DNA from: Ascidiaceihabitans sp.
Lineage (GTDB): Bacteria; Pseudomonadota; Alphaproteobacteria; Rhodobacterales; Rhodobacteraceae
NCBI GenBank assembly: GCA_029251465.1
Contig: JAQXDI010000016.1
Coordinates: 1 to 64,000, forward strand
Direction: 5' to 3'
Length of the DNA stretch: 64,000 nt
Under the pieces are notes generated by a model. That model ran no database searches. It saw nothing but the letters and a program-made list of their open reading frames with translations, and was not told the origin of the DNA. The translations under genes were made by a program, and so were the position numbers. Shown here piece by piece: positions 17,185 through 25,469 of this stretch (the first letter of the stretch is position 1; each line of letters starts with the position of its first letter).

Positions 17185-17247
17185 TTGCAATATTACCTTG
17201 TGACCCATATCCCACTGTGAAAGCAGCGCGATTCTGCGTTGCGGCAC
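17185..17247. promoter_or_regulatory. Putative ethylmalonyl-CoA pathway operator upstream of ccr
   Basis: CTGCGTTGCGGCA (17234-17246) differs by one base from CTGCATTGCGGCA in the 18-mer before ecm (15291-15303). TTGCAATATTA (17185-17195) contains the TTGCAA palindrome and shares GCAATATTA with the reverse complement of the ecm element at 15235-15247. The two parts are about 50 bases apart, close to the spacing at ecm (54) and at the malyl-CoA gene (47). Confidence 0.55.
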
Positions 17248-17272
17248 GTTTGTAACTTTTCAGGAGGCTGGC

Positions 17273-18553
17273 ATGGCTTTGGACAATGGCATCGCGCAAT
17301 ACGACGCAGCCGAAAAAGATCTGTACGAGGTCGGTGAAATGCCGCCGATGGGCTATGTGCCAAAGCAAATGTACGCGTGGACAATCCGCAAAGAACGCCA
17401 CGGCGAACCGGACACAGCGATGCTGCAAGAGGTCGTCGATGTGCCTACGCTCGACAGCCACGAAGTCTTGGTTTTGGTCATGGCCGCTGGTGTTAACTAC
17501 AACGGCGTGTGGGCCGCATTGGGTCAACCGATCAGCCCGTTTGACGGTCACAAACAGCCATTCCACATCGCAGGCTCTGATGCGTCGGGCATCGTTTGGG
17601 CGGTTGGTGATAAAGTAAAACGCTGGAAAGTCGGCGACGAAGTTGTGATCCACTGCAACCAAGACGACGGCGACGATGAACACTGCAACGGCGGCGATCC
17701 GATGTTTTCGACCAGCCAGCGCATCTGGGGTTACGAAACGCCTGACGGGTCTTTTGCACAATTCACCAACGTGCAAGCCCAACAACTGATGCCACGCCCC
17801 AAACACCTGACGTGGGAAGAGGCGGCGTGCTACACGCTGACGCTGGCCACTGCCTACCGCATGCTGTTTGGTCACGAACCACACGATCTGAAACCTGGCC
17901 AGAACGTACTGGTTTGGGGCGCGTCCGGTGGTCTGGGGTCGTATGCGATCCAGTTGATCAACACAGCTGGTGCCAACGCCATCGGCGTGATTTCCGACGA
18001 AAGCAAACGTGACTTTGTCATGGGGCTGGGCGCAAAAGGCGTTCTGAACCGCAAAGATTTCAACTGCTGGGGCCAATTGCCGACAGTAAACACACCGGAA
18101 TATGCCGCTTGGTTCAAAGAGGCCCGCAAATTTGGCGCGGCGATCTGGGCGATTACCGGCAAAGGCAACAACGTCGACATGGTGTTCGAACACCCGGGCG
18201 AGGCGACGTTCCCTGTGTCCACCTTGGTTTGCAAAAAAGGCGGCATGGTCGTGATTTGCGCGGGTACATCAGGTTTCAATCTGACATTTGACGTGCGCTA
18301 CATGTGGATGCACCAAAAGCGCCTGCAAGGCAGCCACTTTGCCCACCTCGCACAGGCGTCTGCGGCCAACAACCTGATGGTTGAGCGTCGCTTGGATCCG
18401 TGCATGTCAGAAGTGTTCGAATGGAGCGCGTTGCCAGATGCGCACATGAAGATGCTGCGCAACGAACATGAACCAGGCAACATGTCAGTCTTGGTTCAGG
18501 CACCAAAAACCGGTTTGCGCACGGTCGAGGACGTCGTCGAAGCGGGCAAATAG
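17273..18553 (+). CDS. ccrA: Crotonyl-CoA carboxylase/reductase
   Basis: The 426-residue protein is a medium-chain dehydrogenase/reductase of the Ccr type. It shows the N-terminal YEVGEMPPMGYVPKQMYAW segment, VNYNGVW (N77 region that helps bind CO2), the NADPH loop GASGGLGS (216-223) and C-terminal SHFAHLAQA with the active-site His. It reductively carboxylates crotonyl-CoA to (2S)-ethylmalonyl-CoA, the key reaction of the ethylmalonyl-CoA pathway. CAGGAGGCTGGC precedes the ATG, a strong ribosome-binding site. A perfect terminator follows, so it is a single-gene unit. Confidence 0.96.
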   Translation: MALDNGIAQYDAAEKDLYEVGEMPPMGYVPKQMYAWTIRKERHGEPDTAMLQEVVDVPTLDSHEVLVLVMAAGVNYNGVWAALGQPISPFDGHKQPFHIAGSDASGIVWAVGDKVKRWKVGDEVVIHCNQDDGDDEHCNGGDPMFSTSQRIWGYETPDGSFAQFTNVQAQQLMPRPKHLTWEEAACYTLTLATAYRMLFGHEPHDLKPGQNVLVWGASGGLGSYAIQLINTAGANAIGVISDESKRDFVMGLGAKGVLNRKDFNCWGQLPTVNTPEYAAWFKEARKFGAAIWAITGKGNNVDMVFEHPGEATFPVSTLVCKKGGMVVICAGTSGFNLTFDVRYMWMHQKRLQGSHFAHLAQASAANNLMVERRLDPCMSEVFEWSALPDAHMKMLRNEHEPGNMSVLVQAPKTGLRTVEDVVEAGK

Positions 18554-18580
18554 CCTCTCGCTTAGGTCACCATGCCATAG

Positions 18581-18617
18581 AAACGCCCGCGAATCAGGTC
18601 TCCTGTCGCGGGCGTTT
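18581..18617 (+). terminator. Terminator downstream of ccr
   Basis: AAACGCCCGCG (18581-18591) and CGCGGGCGTTT (18607-18617) form a perfect 11-base stem with a 15-base loop, 28 bases after the ccr stop. The stem is GC-rich and ends in T residues. Confidence 0.85.
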
Positions 18618-18770
18618 GTCGTATTAACCACCCAAATATGCCTTTTCAATGAGTTGCAAATCTGCACCTCCCTATATCGGGGGAGTTGAAATGAGGGAAT
18701 ATCTTTACCTTTTCGGCTCATGCTAGAGTTGTGTTAAGCTTTCGTTAACTAACAAAGGGTGTATCGTGAT

Positions 18771-18977
18771 ATGAGAAGTGACTGGATTTTGGACGTTCTA
18801 ACGGACCTCAAAACATTTGCCCGTTCTAACGAGTTGATGGCCTTGGCCGAACAGCTTGAGGACACGGCAATTGTGGCGATGGCCGAAATTGCGACCCTCA
18901 ACGAAAGGCAAGCCGCAAGTGCCCTTGCAACCGAATACGCGTCTGGAACGCATATTGGAGGAACTAGAACAAGCTGA
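18771..18977 (+). CDS. Small protein upstream of and overlapping luxR
   Basis: A 68-residue, mostly helical acidic product (MRSDWILDVLTDLKTFARS start). I prefer the ATG at 18771; a GTG at 18759 is also possible. No domain is recognised. Its 3' end overlaps the probable start of the LuxR-type gene in another frame, which suggests that the two are translationally coupled. It might assist or modulate the quorum-sensing regulator, but that is only an inference from position. Confidence 0.5.
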   Translation: MRSDWILDVLTDLKTFARSNELMALAEQLEDTAIVAMAEIATLNERQAASALATEYASGTHIGGTRTS

Positions 18978-19644
18978 GGGGCTCCCGTCGCTCCAAGCGG
19001 CGATTGAAAAATTGCGTGACCTGATGGGCGTGAACCATATGGTCTACCATTGGGTCGACAGTGCCGGTGATCAATACGGTTGCGGCACATACACCGACGC
19101 GTGGCGTGATCGGTATCTGGACCAAAACTATCTGCGCATCGATCCTGTGATCTCTGGATGCTATCAACGATTTCACCCCGTCGATTGGAAGCGTCTAGAT
19201 TGGTCCAGCAAAGCTGCGCGTCTGTTTCAGGCAGAAGCCATCGAATACGGCGTTGGCAATCAAGGGTTCTCGGTTCCGATCCGTGGGCCGAACGGGCAGT
19301 TCGCATTGTTTAGCGTCAATCACTCGGTAGATGATGAGCACTGGGCGGAATTCACCGAATTACATCGTCGCGACATGATCTTGATCGCACATGCGTTCAA
19401 CCAGAAAGCGTTGGACCTGGAACCGGATCTTGCGCCCGAAGCGTCGCAAGCGCTGTCGCCGCGTGAAATTGATGCGATGACGCTGTTGGGTATGGGCTAT
19501 AGCCGCGCGCAGATTGCGCAGACGCTGGCGATCTCCGAGCACACGGTACGGGTTTACATCGAAAGTGCGCGTTTCAAATTGGGGGCGATGAATACCACCC
19601 ATGCTGTTGCGCGCACCATCTCGCGTGGTATGATTGTCGTTTAA
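18955..19644 (+). CDS. LuxR-family quorum-sensing transcriptional regulator
   Basis: The protein has an N-terminal autoinducer-binding domain (YHWVDSAGDQYGCGTY, NYLRIDPVISGCYQRF, HPVDWK) and a C-terminal LuxR helix-turn-helix (LSPREIDAMTLLGMGY, ISEHTVRVYIESARFKLGA). Together with the adjacent LuxI homologue it should bind an acyl-homoserine lactone and regulate target genes. The start is uncertain: homology begins about LERILEELEQ, where only CTG 18943 or TTG 18955 is available. An ATG at 18856 gives a basic, unlikely N-terminus that lies inside the previous gene. I give TTG 18955 as a working choice (229 residues). Confidence 0.85.
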   Translation: MEELEQAEGLPSLQAAIEKLRDLMGVNHMVYHWVDSAGDQYGCGTYTDAWRDRYLDQNYLRIDPVISGCYQRFHPVDWKRLDWSSKAARLFQAEAIEYGVGNQGFSVPIRGPNGQFALFSVNHSVDDEHWAEFTELHRRDMILIAHAFNQKALDLEPDLAPEASQALSPREIDAMTLLGMGYSRAQIAQTLAISEHTVRVYIESARFKLGAMNTTHAVARTISRGMIVV

Positions 19645-19664
19645 TATCAATTTATTAATGTCAG

Positions 19665-19760
19665 CCGTTGCGCATTTCCACAACAGTGCGCACGGAGCCA
19701 ACACGCTCCCTTAAGTCAGCGAACAGTACTCCTGGTTAACGGTTCATTCGGACCGCTGAC
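19665..19760. promoter_or_regulatory. Inverted repeats in the luxR-luxI gap
   Basis: In the 129-base gap between luxR and luxI there are two inverted-repeat pairs: CCGTTGCGCA (19665-19674) with TGCGCACGG (19687-19695), which has one unpaired base, and GTCAGCG (19715-19721) with CGCTGAC (19754-19760). The inner hairpin GGAGC/GCTCC (19694-19709) lies between them. The first pair may terminate luxR; the second may be a regulator site. No clear classical lux box is seen. Confidence 0.35.
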
Positions 19761-19773
19761 ATGGAGATCAGAT

Positions 19774-20412
19774 ATGTTGCGCTACCTTTACGCTAACGAA
19801 TTGCCGAAGTACCCAAAACTCGCTGACACAATGTTCTGTGACCGCGCAGACCAGTTCAAAACCCGCCTCGGCTGGGATGTGACTGTCGATGCAGCGGGCC
19901 ACGAGCGTGACGAATATGACGATCTGAACCCGCTTTACGTGATCTGGGAAAACGCAGATGGAACCCACGGGGGCTCTATGCGGTTCTTGCCGACAACGGG
20001 TTCTGTAATGGTCAACGACCACTTTTCCGAACTGTTGGGCGGCGGGCCAGTATCCAGCCCGGTCATCTGGGAATGCACACGGTTTTGCTTGTCTCGTAGT
20101 GCCGATGCCAAAGTCGCAGCGGCCTTGATGCTGGGGGGCGGTGAAATCATGCAAGGTTTTGACATTGAACACTTTGTTGGCGTTTTTGATGCCCGTATGG
20201 TTCGCATTTACCGCATGATCGGTTCGTCCCCCGAAGTATTGGGTAGCTCTGGAACTGGTCGCGATAGCATCAGTGTCGGCCTGTGGCATTTCGACAAAGC
20301 ACACCAGTTGCAAGTCGCGCGCCGTGCAGGGTTATCGCCCGCCATTTCACGCCTTTGGTTCGAGCGCGCATTTGGCACCGAACACCGCACCCAATTGGCC
20401 AAAGTAGGCTAG
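19774..20412 (+). CDS. luxI: Acyl-homoserine-lactone synthase, LuxI family
   Basis: The 212-residue protein keeps all the conserved LuxI residues at their expected positions: R24, F28 and W34 near the N-terminus, an acidic pair at D46/D49, R70 in GGSMRF, and E100 with R103 in the WECTRF segment. The enzyme makes N-acyl-homoserine lactone from S-adenosylmethionine and acyl-ACP. TGGAGATCAGAT lies before the ATG. Its location directly downstream of a LuxR-type gene indicates a cognate pair. The acyl chain cannot be predicted from sequence alone. Confidence 0.95.
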   Translation: MLRYLYANELPKYPKLADTMFCDRADQFKTRLGWDVTVDAAGHERDEYDDLNPLYVIWENADGTHGGSMRFLPTTGSVMVNDHFSELLGGGPVSSPVIWECTRFCLSRSADAKVAAALMLGGGEIMQGFDIEHFVGVFDARMVRIYRMIGSSPEVLGSSGTGRDSISVGLWHFDKAHQLQVARRAGLSPAISRLWFERAFGTEHRTQLAKVG

Positions 20413-20444
20413 TACAGCGCGCGCCTGGCCTATAGTGTCGGGTC

Positions 20445-21986
20445 ATGAATATCCCCACATTGACCCTTTCGGACGACCAAGCCAGCGCCTTTGACAGCGT
20501 CACAGAAATGCTGCGTTCGGCGGGGGTCAATTTGGACGATCATCTGCTGTTGCCGCCGGTCAGCTCCGCGCATTCTGTGATGGCGGTGACCGGCAAGGCG
20601 GGGTCGGGCAAAACGCTCTTGTTGGCAGAATTGTACAAGGCGCTTGAGACCGCAGGCGTCGATATTGTTTCGGGCGACTACGAATCCAAAAAGCGCGTGA
20701 ACAAACGGACCTTGGCAATCCTTGCGCCAACCAACAAAGCGGCGTCGGTTTTACGGCTGCGCGGTGTTCCCGCCACCACGATCCACCGCATTTTGTACAC
20801 GCCGATGTATGACCCTGAATACGAACGCATTGCGGAATGGCTTGAGGGGCGGGGCGAGCGCCCCGAGATCGAAGGCATCACAGACATCTCGCTGGACCGC
20901 GCCGCGACATTCTATGCTGGCAACAAATCTATTCCGGGTGCGCTGGCGGCGGCGGGGTTGCGTGGCTCTGATTTCATCACCGGCTGGAAGCGGCGCGAAG
21001 AGCCGCTGGACATCGGGTTTGTCGACGAAAGTTCGATGCTGGACGACAAGCAATTCGAGGATTTAAAAGAGATTTTTCCGACGTTGCTGCTGTTTGGTGA
21101 TCCGGCCCAGTTGGCACCGGTCAAACAATCAGGTGCTATGGTTTTTGAAAAACTGCCTGCGCCGCGCGTGCTGAACCTTGAACGTGTGCACCGTCAGACG
21201 GCAGACAATCCAATTCTGGATCTGGCGCATGCGCTTGCTGATCCGAGCCTCGAATTTAGCGATTTCGAAAAGATGGTTGAGGACTTTTCGAAAAAGGACG
21301 AGCGCGTCGTTTGGGGCCAGCGCGTCGAAGTCGATCTGATGGCCCGCAGTCCGGTTCTGGTGTGGCGCAACGCCACCCGCATTCGCCTGATCAATGCATT
21401 TCGCGCAGTGCACGGCGCGCCCGAAGATGCGTTGCTTGAGGGCGAACCGCTGATTTGTGACGGTATTGAGTTGCCGATGAAACACCGCAAAAAACGGCTC
21501 GATCTAGAAGCGCGCGGTTTGATCAAAGGCGCGCAAGTGATTTTCCTTGGCCAGGGGCGCAAACCCGGATTCTCGCGGCTGCACGTGATGGGGGCCCAAG
21601 ACCCGCAGATCAGTGCTGCGTCCATCGTGAAAATCGAAAAACCTGATGAAGAAGAACCGTTTATCCCCTTTGCCGCCCGCATGGGGGCCACATTTCTACA
21701 CGGCGCTGCGGTGACCATTCACAAGGCGCAAGGCAGTCAGTGGGACACTGTTCAGGTGTTTGCACCCGATCTGTTTGTCGCCGCGCGCATGGGCCGGATG
21801 GAGGCGGGGCAACCGCTGTGGAAACGCCTAGCTTACGTCGCGATCACCCGCGCACAAGAGCGCCTGATTTGGGTCGTGCGCAACCGCCTGTCCAAGCCCA
21901 CGGAAGGGCTGCGCGTCGATGATTTGCGCAGCATTGCGCCGGCACCTTTGACATTGGCAGAACCTGATCCGGAGGAATTCATATGA
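20445..21986 (+). CDS. RecD-like ATP-dependent helicase (superfamily 1)
   Basis: The 513-residue protein has the motor motifs of SF1 helicases: Walker A GKAGSGKT (about residue 50-57), motif Ia LAPTNKAASVLR, Walker B FVDESSML, motif III LLLFGDPAQLAPV, motif V TIHKAQGSQWD and motif VI YVAITRAQERL. This set matches RecD/TraA/Dda-like helicases. No RecB or RecC is nearby, so a stand-alone RecD-like or Pif1-like role in repair is likely. The TGA overlaps the ATG of the next gene by four bases. Confidence 0.88.
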   Translation: MNIPTLTLSDDQASAFDSVTEMLRSAGVNLDDHLLLPPVSSAHSVMAVTGKAGSGKTLLLAELYKALETAGVDIVSGDYESKKRVNKRTLAILAPTNKAASVLRLRGVPATTIHRILYTPMYDPEYERIAEWLEGRGERPEIEGITDISLDRAATFYAGNKSIPGALAAAGLRGSDFITGWKRREEPLDIGFVDESSMLDDKQFEDLKEIFPTLLLFGDPAQLAPVKQSGAMVFEKLPAPRVLNLERVHRQTADNPILDLAHALADPSLEFSDFEKMVEDFSKKDERVVWGQRVEVDLMARSPVLVWRNATRIRLINAFRAVHGAPEDALLEGEPLICDGIELPMKHRKKRLDLEARGLIKGAQVIFLGQGRKPGFSRLHVMGAQDPQISAASIVKIEKPDEEEPFIPFAARMGATFLHGAAVTIHKAQGSQWDTVQVFAPDLFVAARMGRMEAGQPLWKRLAYVAITRAQERLIWVVRNRLSKPTEGLRVDDLRSIAPAPLTLAEPDPEEFI

Positions 21987-22696
21987 AATCGATCATCATC
22001 ACAGGTGCAAGTTCGGGTATCGGGCGCGCCACAGCCGAGACGTTCTTGGACAAAGGCTGGCGTGTTGGGCTGATTGCGCGCCGCGCCGAACTGCTCGAAG
22101 ACATCGCGTCTCAGTACGACACAGCAATTGCCCTGCCGACGGACGTGACCGACGCCGCCGCGATGAAGGCCGCATTTGACGCCTTCGTTGCGGAAACCGG
22201 GCATTTGGACGTGTTGTTCAACAATGCCGGCATGTTTGGTCCGATGACGACAATCGACGAAATTCCGCTGGATGCATGGGCGCAGGTTTTGAACGTCAAT
22301 GTGGGCGGCATGTTTATCGCAGCGCAACTGGCGTTTGCACAGATGCGCCACCAAGATCCACAAGGCGGGCGCATCATCAACAACGGGTCACTGTCTGCCC
22401 ATGTGCCACGCCCGAATTCGGTGTGCTACACGACGACAAAACACGCGGTTTCTGGCCTGACTAAGACACTGTCGTTGGATGGGCGCGCATTCGATATTGC
22501 GTGTTGTCAGCTGGATATTGGCAATGCCGAAACCGATATGGTTGCCTCACTCAAGGCGAGCCAGCCAAACACGGAAACGATGGATGTGCGCCACGCCGCA
22601 GATGCGGTGATGCACATTGCCGACTTACCGCTTGGCGCAAATGTGCAAAACATGACCGTGATGGCCACCAAGATGCCGTTCGTCGGTCGCGGTTGA
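21983..22696 (+). CDS. SDR family NAD(P)-dependent oxidoreductase
   Basis: A classical short-chain dehydrogenase of 237 residues: cofactor loop TGASSGIG (7-14), NNAG (about 80-83), catalytic Ser in INNGSLSAH and Y-x3-K in CYTTTKHAV. GGAGG precedes the ATG, which overlaps the stop of the helicase gene (ATGA), so both are likely translated together. The substrate is not evident. It faces the TIGR02186 gene, with only ten bases between the stops. Confidence 0.88.
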   Translation: MKSIIITGASSGIGRATAETFLDKGWRVGLIARRAELLEDIASQYDTAIALPTDVTDAAAMKAAFDAFVAETGHLDVLFNNAGMFGPMTTIDEIPLDAWAQVLNVNVGGMFIAAQLAFAQMRHQDPQGGRIINNGSLSAHVPRPNSVCYTTTKHAVSGLTKTLSLDGRAFDIACCQLDIGNAETDMVASLKASQPNTETMDVRHAADAVMHIADLPLGANVQNMTVMATKMPFVGRG

Positions 22697-22706
22697 CCTA
22701 ATTGGT

Positions 22707-23477
22707 TTAGGCCCGGAACAAGCGGAAGACGGCGGACGCGCCCCAACCGGCTGCGATTGCGATGGCCAAGGACATCAGGCCGTACAGGAACGCGTTTTCC
22801 CGTGACAGCGTGTACAGCCAACGCTCCAACCCGACTTTGCGCACATCAATTGCGGTCTCGTAGCTCGATACAACTTTGCCGCCGCGCGTTAGGAAGATAC
22901 GGGTGGCATAGGACCCCTCGGTCAGGGCTGCGGGCATGCGCACCGAAGTCTGAAACAGGGTTTGATCGTCGACGGTGACACTGTCTTCGAGCAGCTGGTA
23001 CAAATCGGATGCACCACGGATGCGAATGACGGCTTCAGTAAAGCTGGCAGCGTCAAGCACGTTCATCGGAGCCCCGACCGAGCGAATGGCGCGGGGGACG
23101 GATATTTTGTAGCGCAAGTCTTCGACGTCATTCAGGGCGTCGCGCAGCAGGCCGCTAGTGGCCACGGCGTAAAAGCTGGGGGCGGCATCAACGTCGACGG
23201 AATCGGTGTTGACCCAAATGCCCAATTTCTTTTCTTTGCGCCGAACGGTAACGGTTTCCGATGGGCCAGCGATCGTGATGATCACCGCAAGCGGTTCACC
23301 ATCAGGGATCGGTTTTTCACGTTTCACCGCACCAAAGATCAGAATTTCAGAACCGTTGAACGACGTAGTGATCGCAACTTCGTTTTTGCTGAGGCCCAAT
23401 ACGACCTCTTCTGCAGTCACGGGCATCGCGATGAACAAGGCGGCAACCAGCCACCGCAGCGTTTTGGAAAGCGTCAT
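22707..23477 (-). CDS. TIGR02186 family protein, periplasmic with C-terminal membrane anchor
   Basis: From ATG 23477 the 256-residue product has a signal peptide (MTLSKTLRWLVAALFIAMPVTA), a beta-rich periplasmic domain beginning EEVVLGLSKNEVAI, and a C-terminal hydrophobic helix (about residues 225-248) followed by RLFRA. This is the plan of the TIGR02186 family, usually encoded next to a TauE/SafE-type permease as it is here. The function is unknown but a role in sulfur-compound export is often inferred. The ATG lies right behind the stop codon of the transporter gene (TGATATG). Confidence 0.82.
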   Translation of the reverse strand: MTLSKTLRWLVAALFIAMPVTAEEVVLGLSKNEVAITTSFNGSEILIFGAVKREKPIPDGEPLAVIITIAGPSETVTVRRKEKKLGIWVNTDSVDVDAAPSFYAVATSGLLRDALNDVEDLRYKISVPRAIRSVGAPMNVLDAASFTEAVIRIRGASDLYQLLEDSVTVDDQTLFQTSVRMPAALTEGSYATRIFLTRGGKVVSSYETAIDVRKVGLERWLYTLSRENAFLYGLMSLAIAIAAGWGASAVFRLFRA

Positions 23478-23478
23478 A

Positions 23479-24390
23479 TCAATGGCCCCCCACGCCGATG
23501 GAATACAATTCGGTAGGTTGCAGCAGCAGATCAAGCGCCAGTTTAAAGCAAACTGCAAGCACCATAACCGCAAGCCAGATGCGCAGTTGTTCGGCCTTCA
23601 TCTTGACCCCGATGCGCGTGCCGATCTGGGCACCGATCACGCCGCCAACCAGCAGCAAAACGGCCAGAACGATATCAACGGTAAAGTTGGTCGTCGCGTG
23701 CAGCATCGTGGTGAATGCAGTCACAAAAATGATCTGGAACAGAGACGTACCAACAACCACTTTGGTTGGCATGCCCAGCAGATAAATCATCGCAGGCACC
23801 ATGATGAATCCGCCGCCAACACCCATGATCGCCGCCAGAATACCGACGCAAAGGCCAACGATCAGCGGTGGAATGACGGAAATATACAGACCTGACACCC
23901 GGAACCGCATTTTGAACGGCAGACCGTGGATCCAGTTGTGTTTCTTGCGCGTTGCAGGTTTGCCTTTGGCCGTCTTGCGGATCGCATTCAGGCTTTCGAA
24001 GAACATCAGCCCGCCGATAACACCAAGGAACAGCACGTAGCAAAGTTTAACCAGCAGATCGACCTGACCCTGCGCCTTGAGATAGTTGAACACCACAACG
24101 CCCAGTGCCGCGCCAACCAGGCCGCCAATCAGCAGCACGGTCCCCATTTTAAGGTCCACGGTCTTTCGCTTGAAATGCGCAAGAACGCCGGAAAACGACG
24201 ATGCCACAATTTGGTTGGCTTCGGTTGCAACGGCCACGGCGGGCGGGATGCCGATAAAGAACAACAGGGGCGTCATCAAGAAACCGCCACCGACACCAAA
24301 CATGCCTGACAAAATTCCAACGATGCCGCCCAACCCGAGCAGGAGGAACGCGTTAACCGATACTTCGGCGATGGGAAGGTAAATTTGCAT
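23479..24390 (-). CDS. Sulfite exporter TauE/SafE family membrane transporter
   Basis: The 303-residue protein has about eight hydrophobic segments and the duplicated TauE/SafE signature GMFGVGGGFLMTPLL (about 30-44) and MGVGGGFIMVPAM (about 190-202). Members export sulfite, sulfoacetate or related organosulfur compounds. The start at 24390 is the likely one; an upstream in-frame GTG-type extension of six residues is weaker. It is followed by the TIGR02186 gene in the same operon, a known pairing. Confidence 0.88.
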   Translation of the reverse strand: MQIYLPIAEVSVNAFLLLGLGGIVGILSGMFGVGGGFLMTPLLFFIGIPPAVAVATEANQIVASSFSGVLAHFKRKTVDLKMGTVLLIGGLVGAALGVVVFNYLKAQGQVDLLVKLCYVLFLGVIGGLMFFESLNAIRKTAKGKPATRKKHNWIHGLPFKMRFRVSGLYISVIPPLIVGLCVGILAAIMGVGGGFIMVPAMIYLLGMPTKVVVGTSLFQIIFVTAFTTMLHATTNFTVDIVLAVLLLVGGVIGAQIGTRIGVKMKAEQLRIWLAVMVLAVCFKLALDLLLQPTELYSIGVGGH

Positions 24391-24500
24391 GAGAACCCCT
24401 AACCCCAAGGCAGGGCGTAAATCAAGATGTCTCGCCGCGATGCCGCAAAATGGTGTGATAGGTCACGGGAATCTGGACTTATCGGCGGGCTAAACTTCCA

Positions 24501-25469
24501 TTAACGCTCTTTGACATAGGGCTCGCCACCCGCGCGTGGTGGAATGGCTTTGCCGCCCAACCCTGCAAGAATCACAACCGTCATGATGTAGGGCAGTGCG
24601 CTGAGCAATTGGCTTTGGACCCTGATGCCGATCAACCGTTCGATAATGTCGGGGCGCAGTTCGAGCGCTTGGAACAGGCCGAACAGCAGGCAGGCATACA
24701 TCGCATGCCACGGGCGCCATTTGGCAAAGATCAACGCGGCAAGCGCGATAAAACCGCGACCCGCAGACATATCTTTGATAAAACCGGCCTGTAGGGCAGT
24801 CGACAGATACGCCCCCGCAATCCCGCACAAAACACCGCAGATGATGACGGCCGCATACCGCAATCCGACGACCGAAATCCCAGCAGTGTCGACAGCTGCG
24901 GGATTTTCCCCAACGGCGCGCAGGCGCAGGCCAAACCGTGTGCGATACAACACCCACCACGACAACGGCACGATGGCAAAGGCGATGTAGACGACCAGCG
25001 CGTGGCCCGAGATCAGTTCGGAATAGGCCGGCCCGATGACGGGCACCTCCGAAATACTGTCCGCAAACGGCAGGGTTAGCGGGTTAAATCGTGCTGCACC
25101 GGTCAGCGACGGTGTGCGTCCGCCCTGCTGGAACCAGCTTTGCGCGATCAGCACTGTCATGCCAGCCGCCAAAAAGTTGATGGCGACGCCCGAAATCAAT
25201 TGGTTGCCGCGGAATGTGATCGACGCCAACCCGTGGATCAAGCTGAGCGCGACAGAAGCCCCGATGCCTGCCAACAGCCCGACCCAGACAGACCCGGACG
25301 TGGCCGCGACGGCAGCAGAAAGGAACGCAGCCGCCAGCATTTTGCCCTCAAGCCCGATGTCGAAAATACCTGCGCGTTCGGAAAACAGACCAGCCAAACA
25401 GGCCAACAGCAGCGGGATCGCAAGGCGGACAGTGGTGTCGAGCACCTGAAGAAGCGTCATGTAATCCAT
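24501..25469 (-). CDS. ABC transporter permease, BMP-type (nucleoside-like) importer, second permease
   Basis: The 322-residue protein has eight to nine hydrophobic segments and the family motif LFSERAGIFDIGLEGKMLAAAF near the N-terminus. It belongs to the permeases that pair with BMP-type binding proteins, such as NupQ or YufQ. Its partner is the permease at 25469-26563, whose stop shares a base with this start (CATCA on the plus strand). Last gene of the operon that starts at 29464. Confidence 0.92.
   Translation of the reverse strand: MDYMTLLQVLDTTVRLAIPLLLACLAGLFSERAGIFDIGLEGKMLAAAFLSAAVAATSGSVWVGLLAGIGASVALSLIHGLASITFRGNQLISGVAINFLAAGMTVLIAQSWFQQGGRTPSLTGAARFNPLTLPFADSISEVPVIGPAYSELISGHALVVYIAFAIVPLSWWVLYRTRFGLRLRAVGENPAAVDTAGISVVGLRYAAVIICGVLCGIAGAYLSTALQAGFIKDMSAGRGFIALAALIFAKWRPWHAMYACLLFGLFQALELRPDIIERLIGIRVQSQLLSALPYIMTVVILAGLGGKAIPPRAGGEPYVKER

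Noticed and set aside
18771-19644. luxR as a frameshifted single gene including the small upstream ORF
   Set aside because: The small ORF has its own start and composition and is not LuxR-like, and the LuxR domain set is complete without it.
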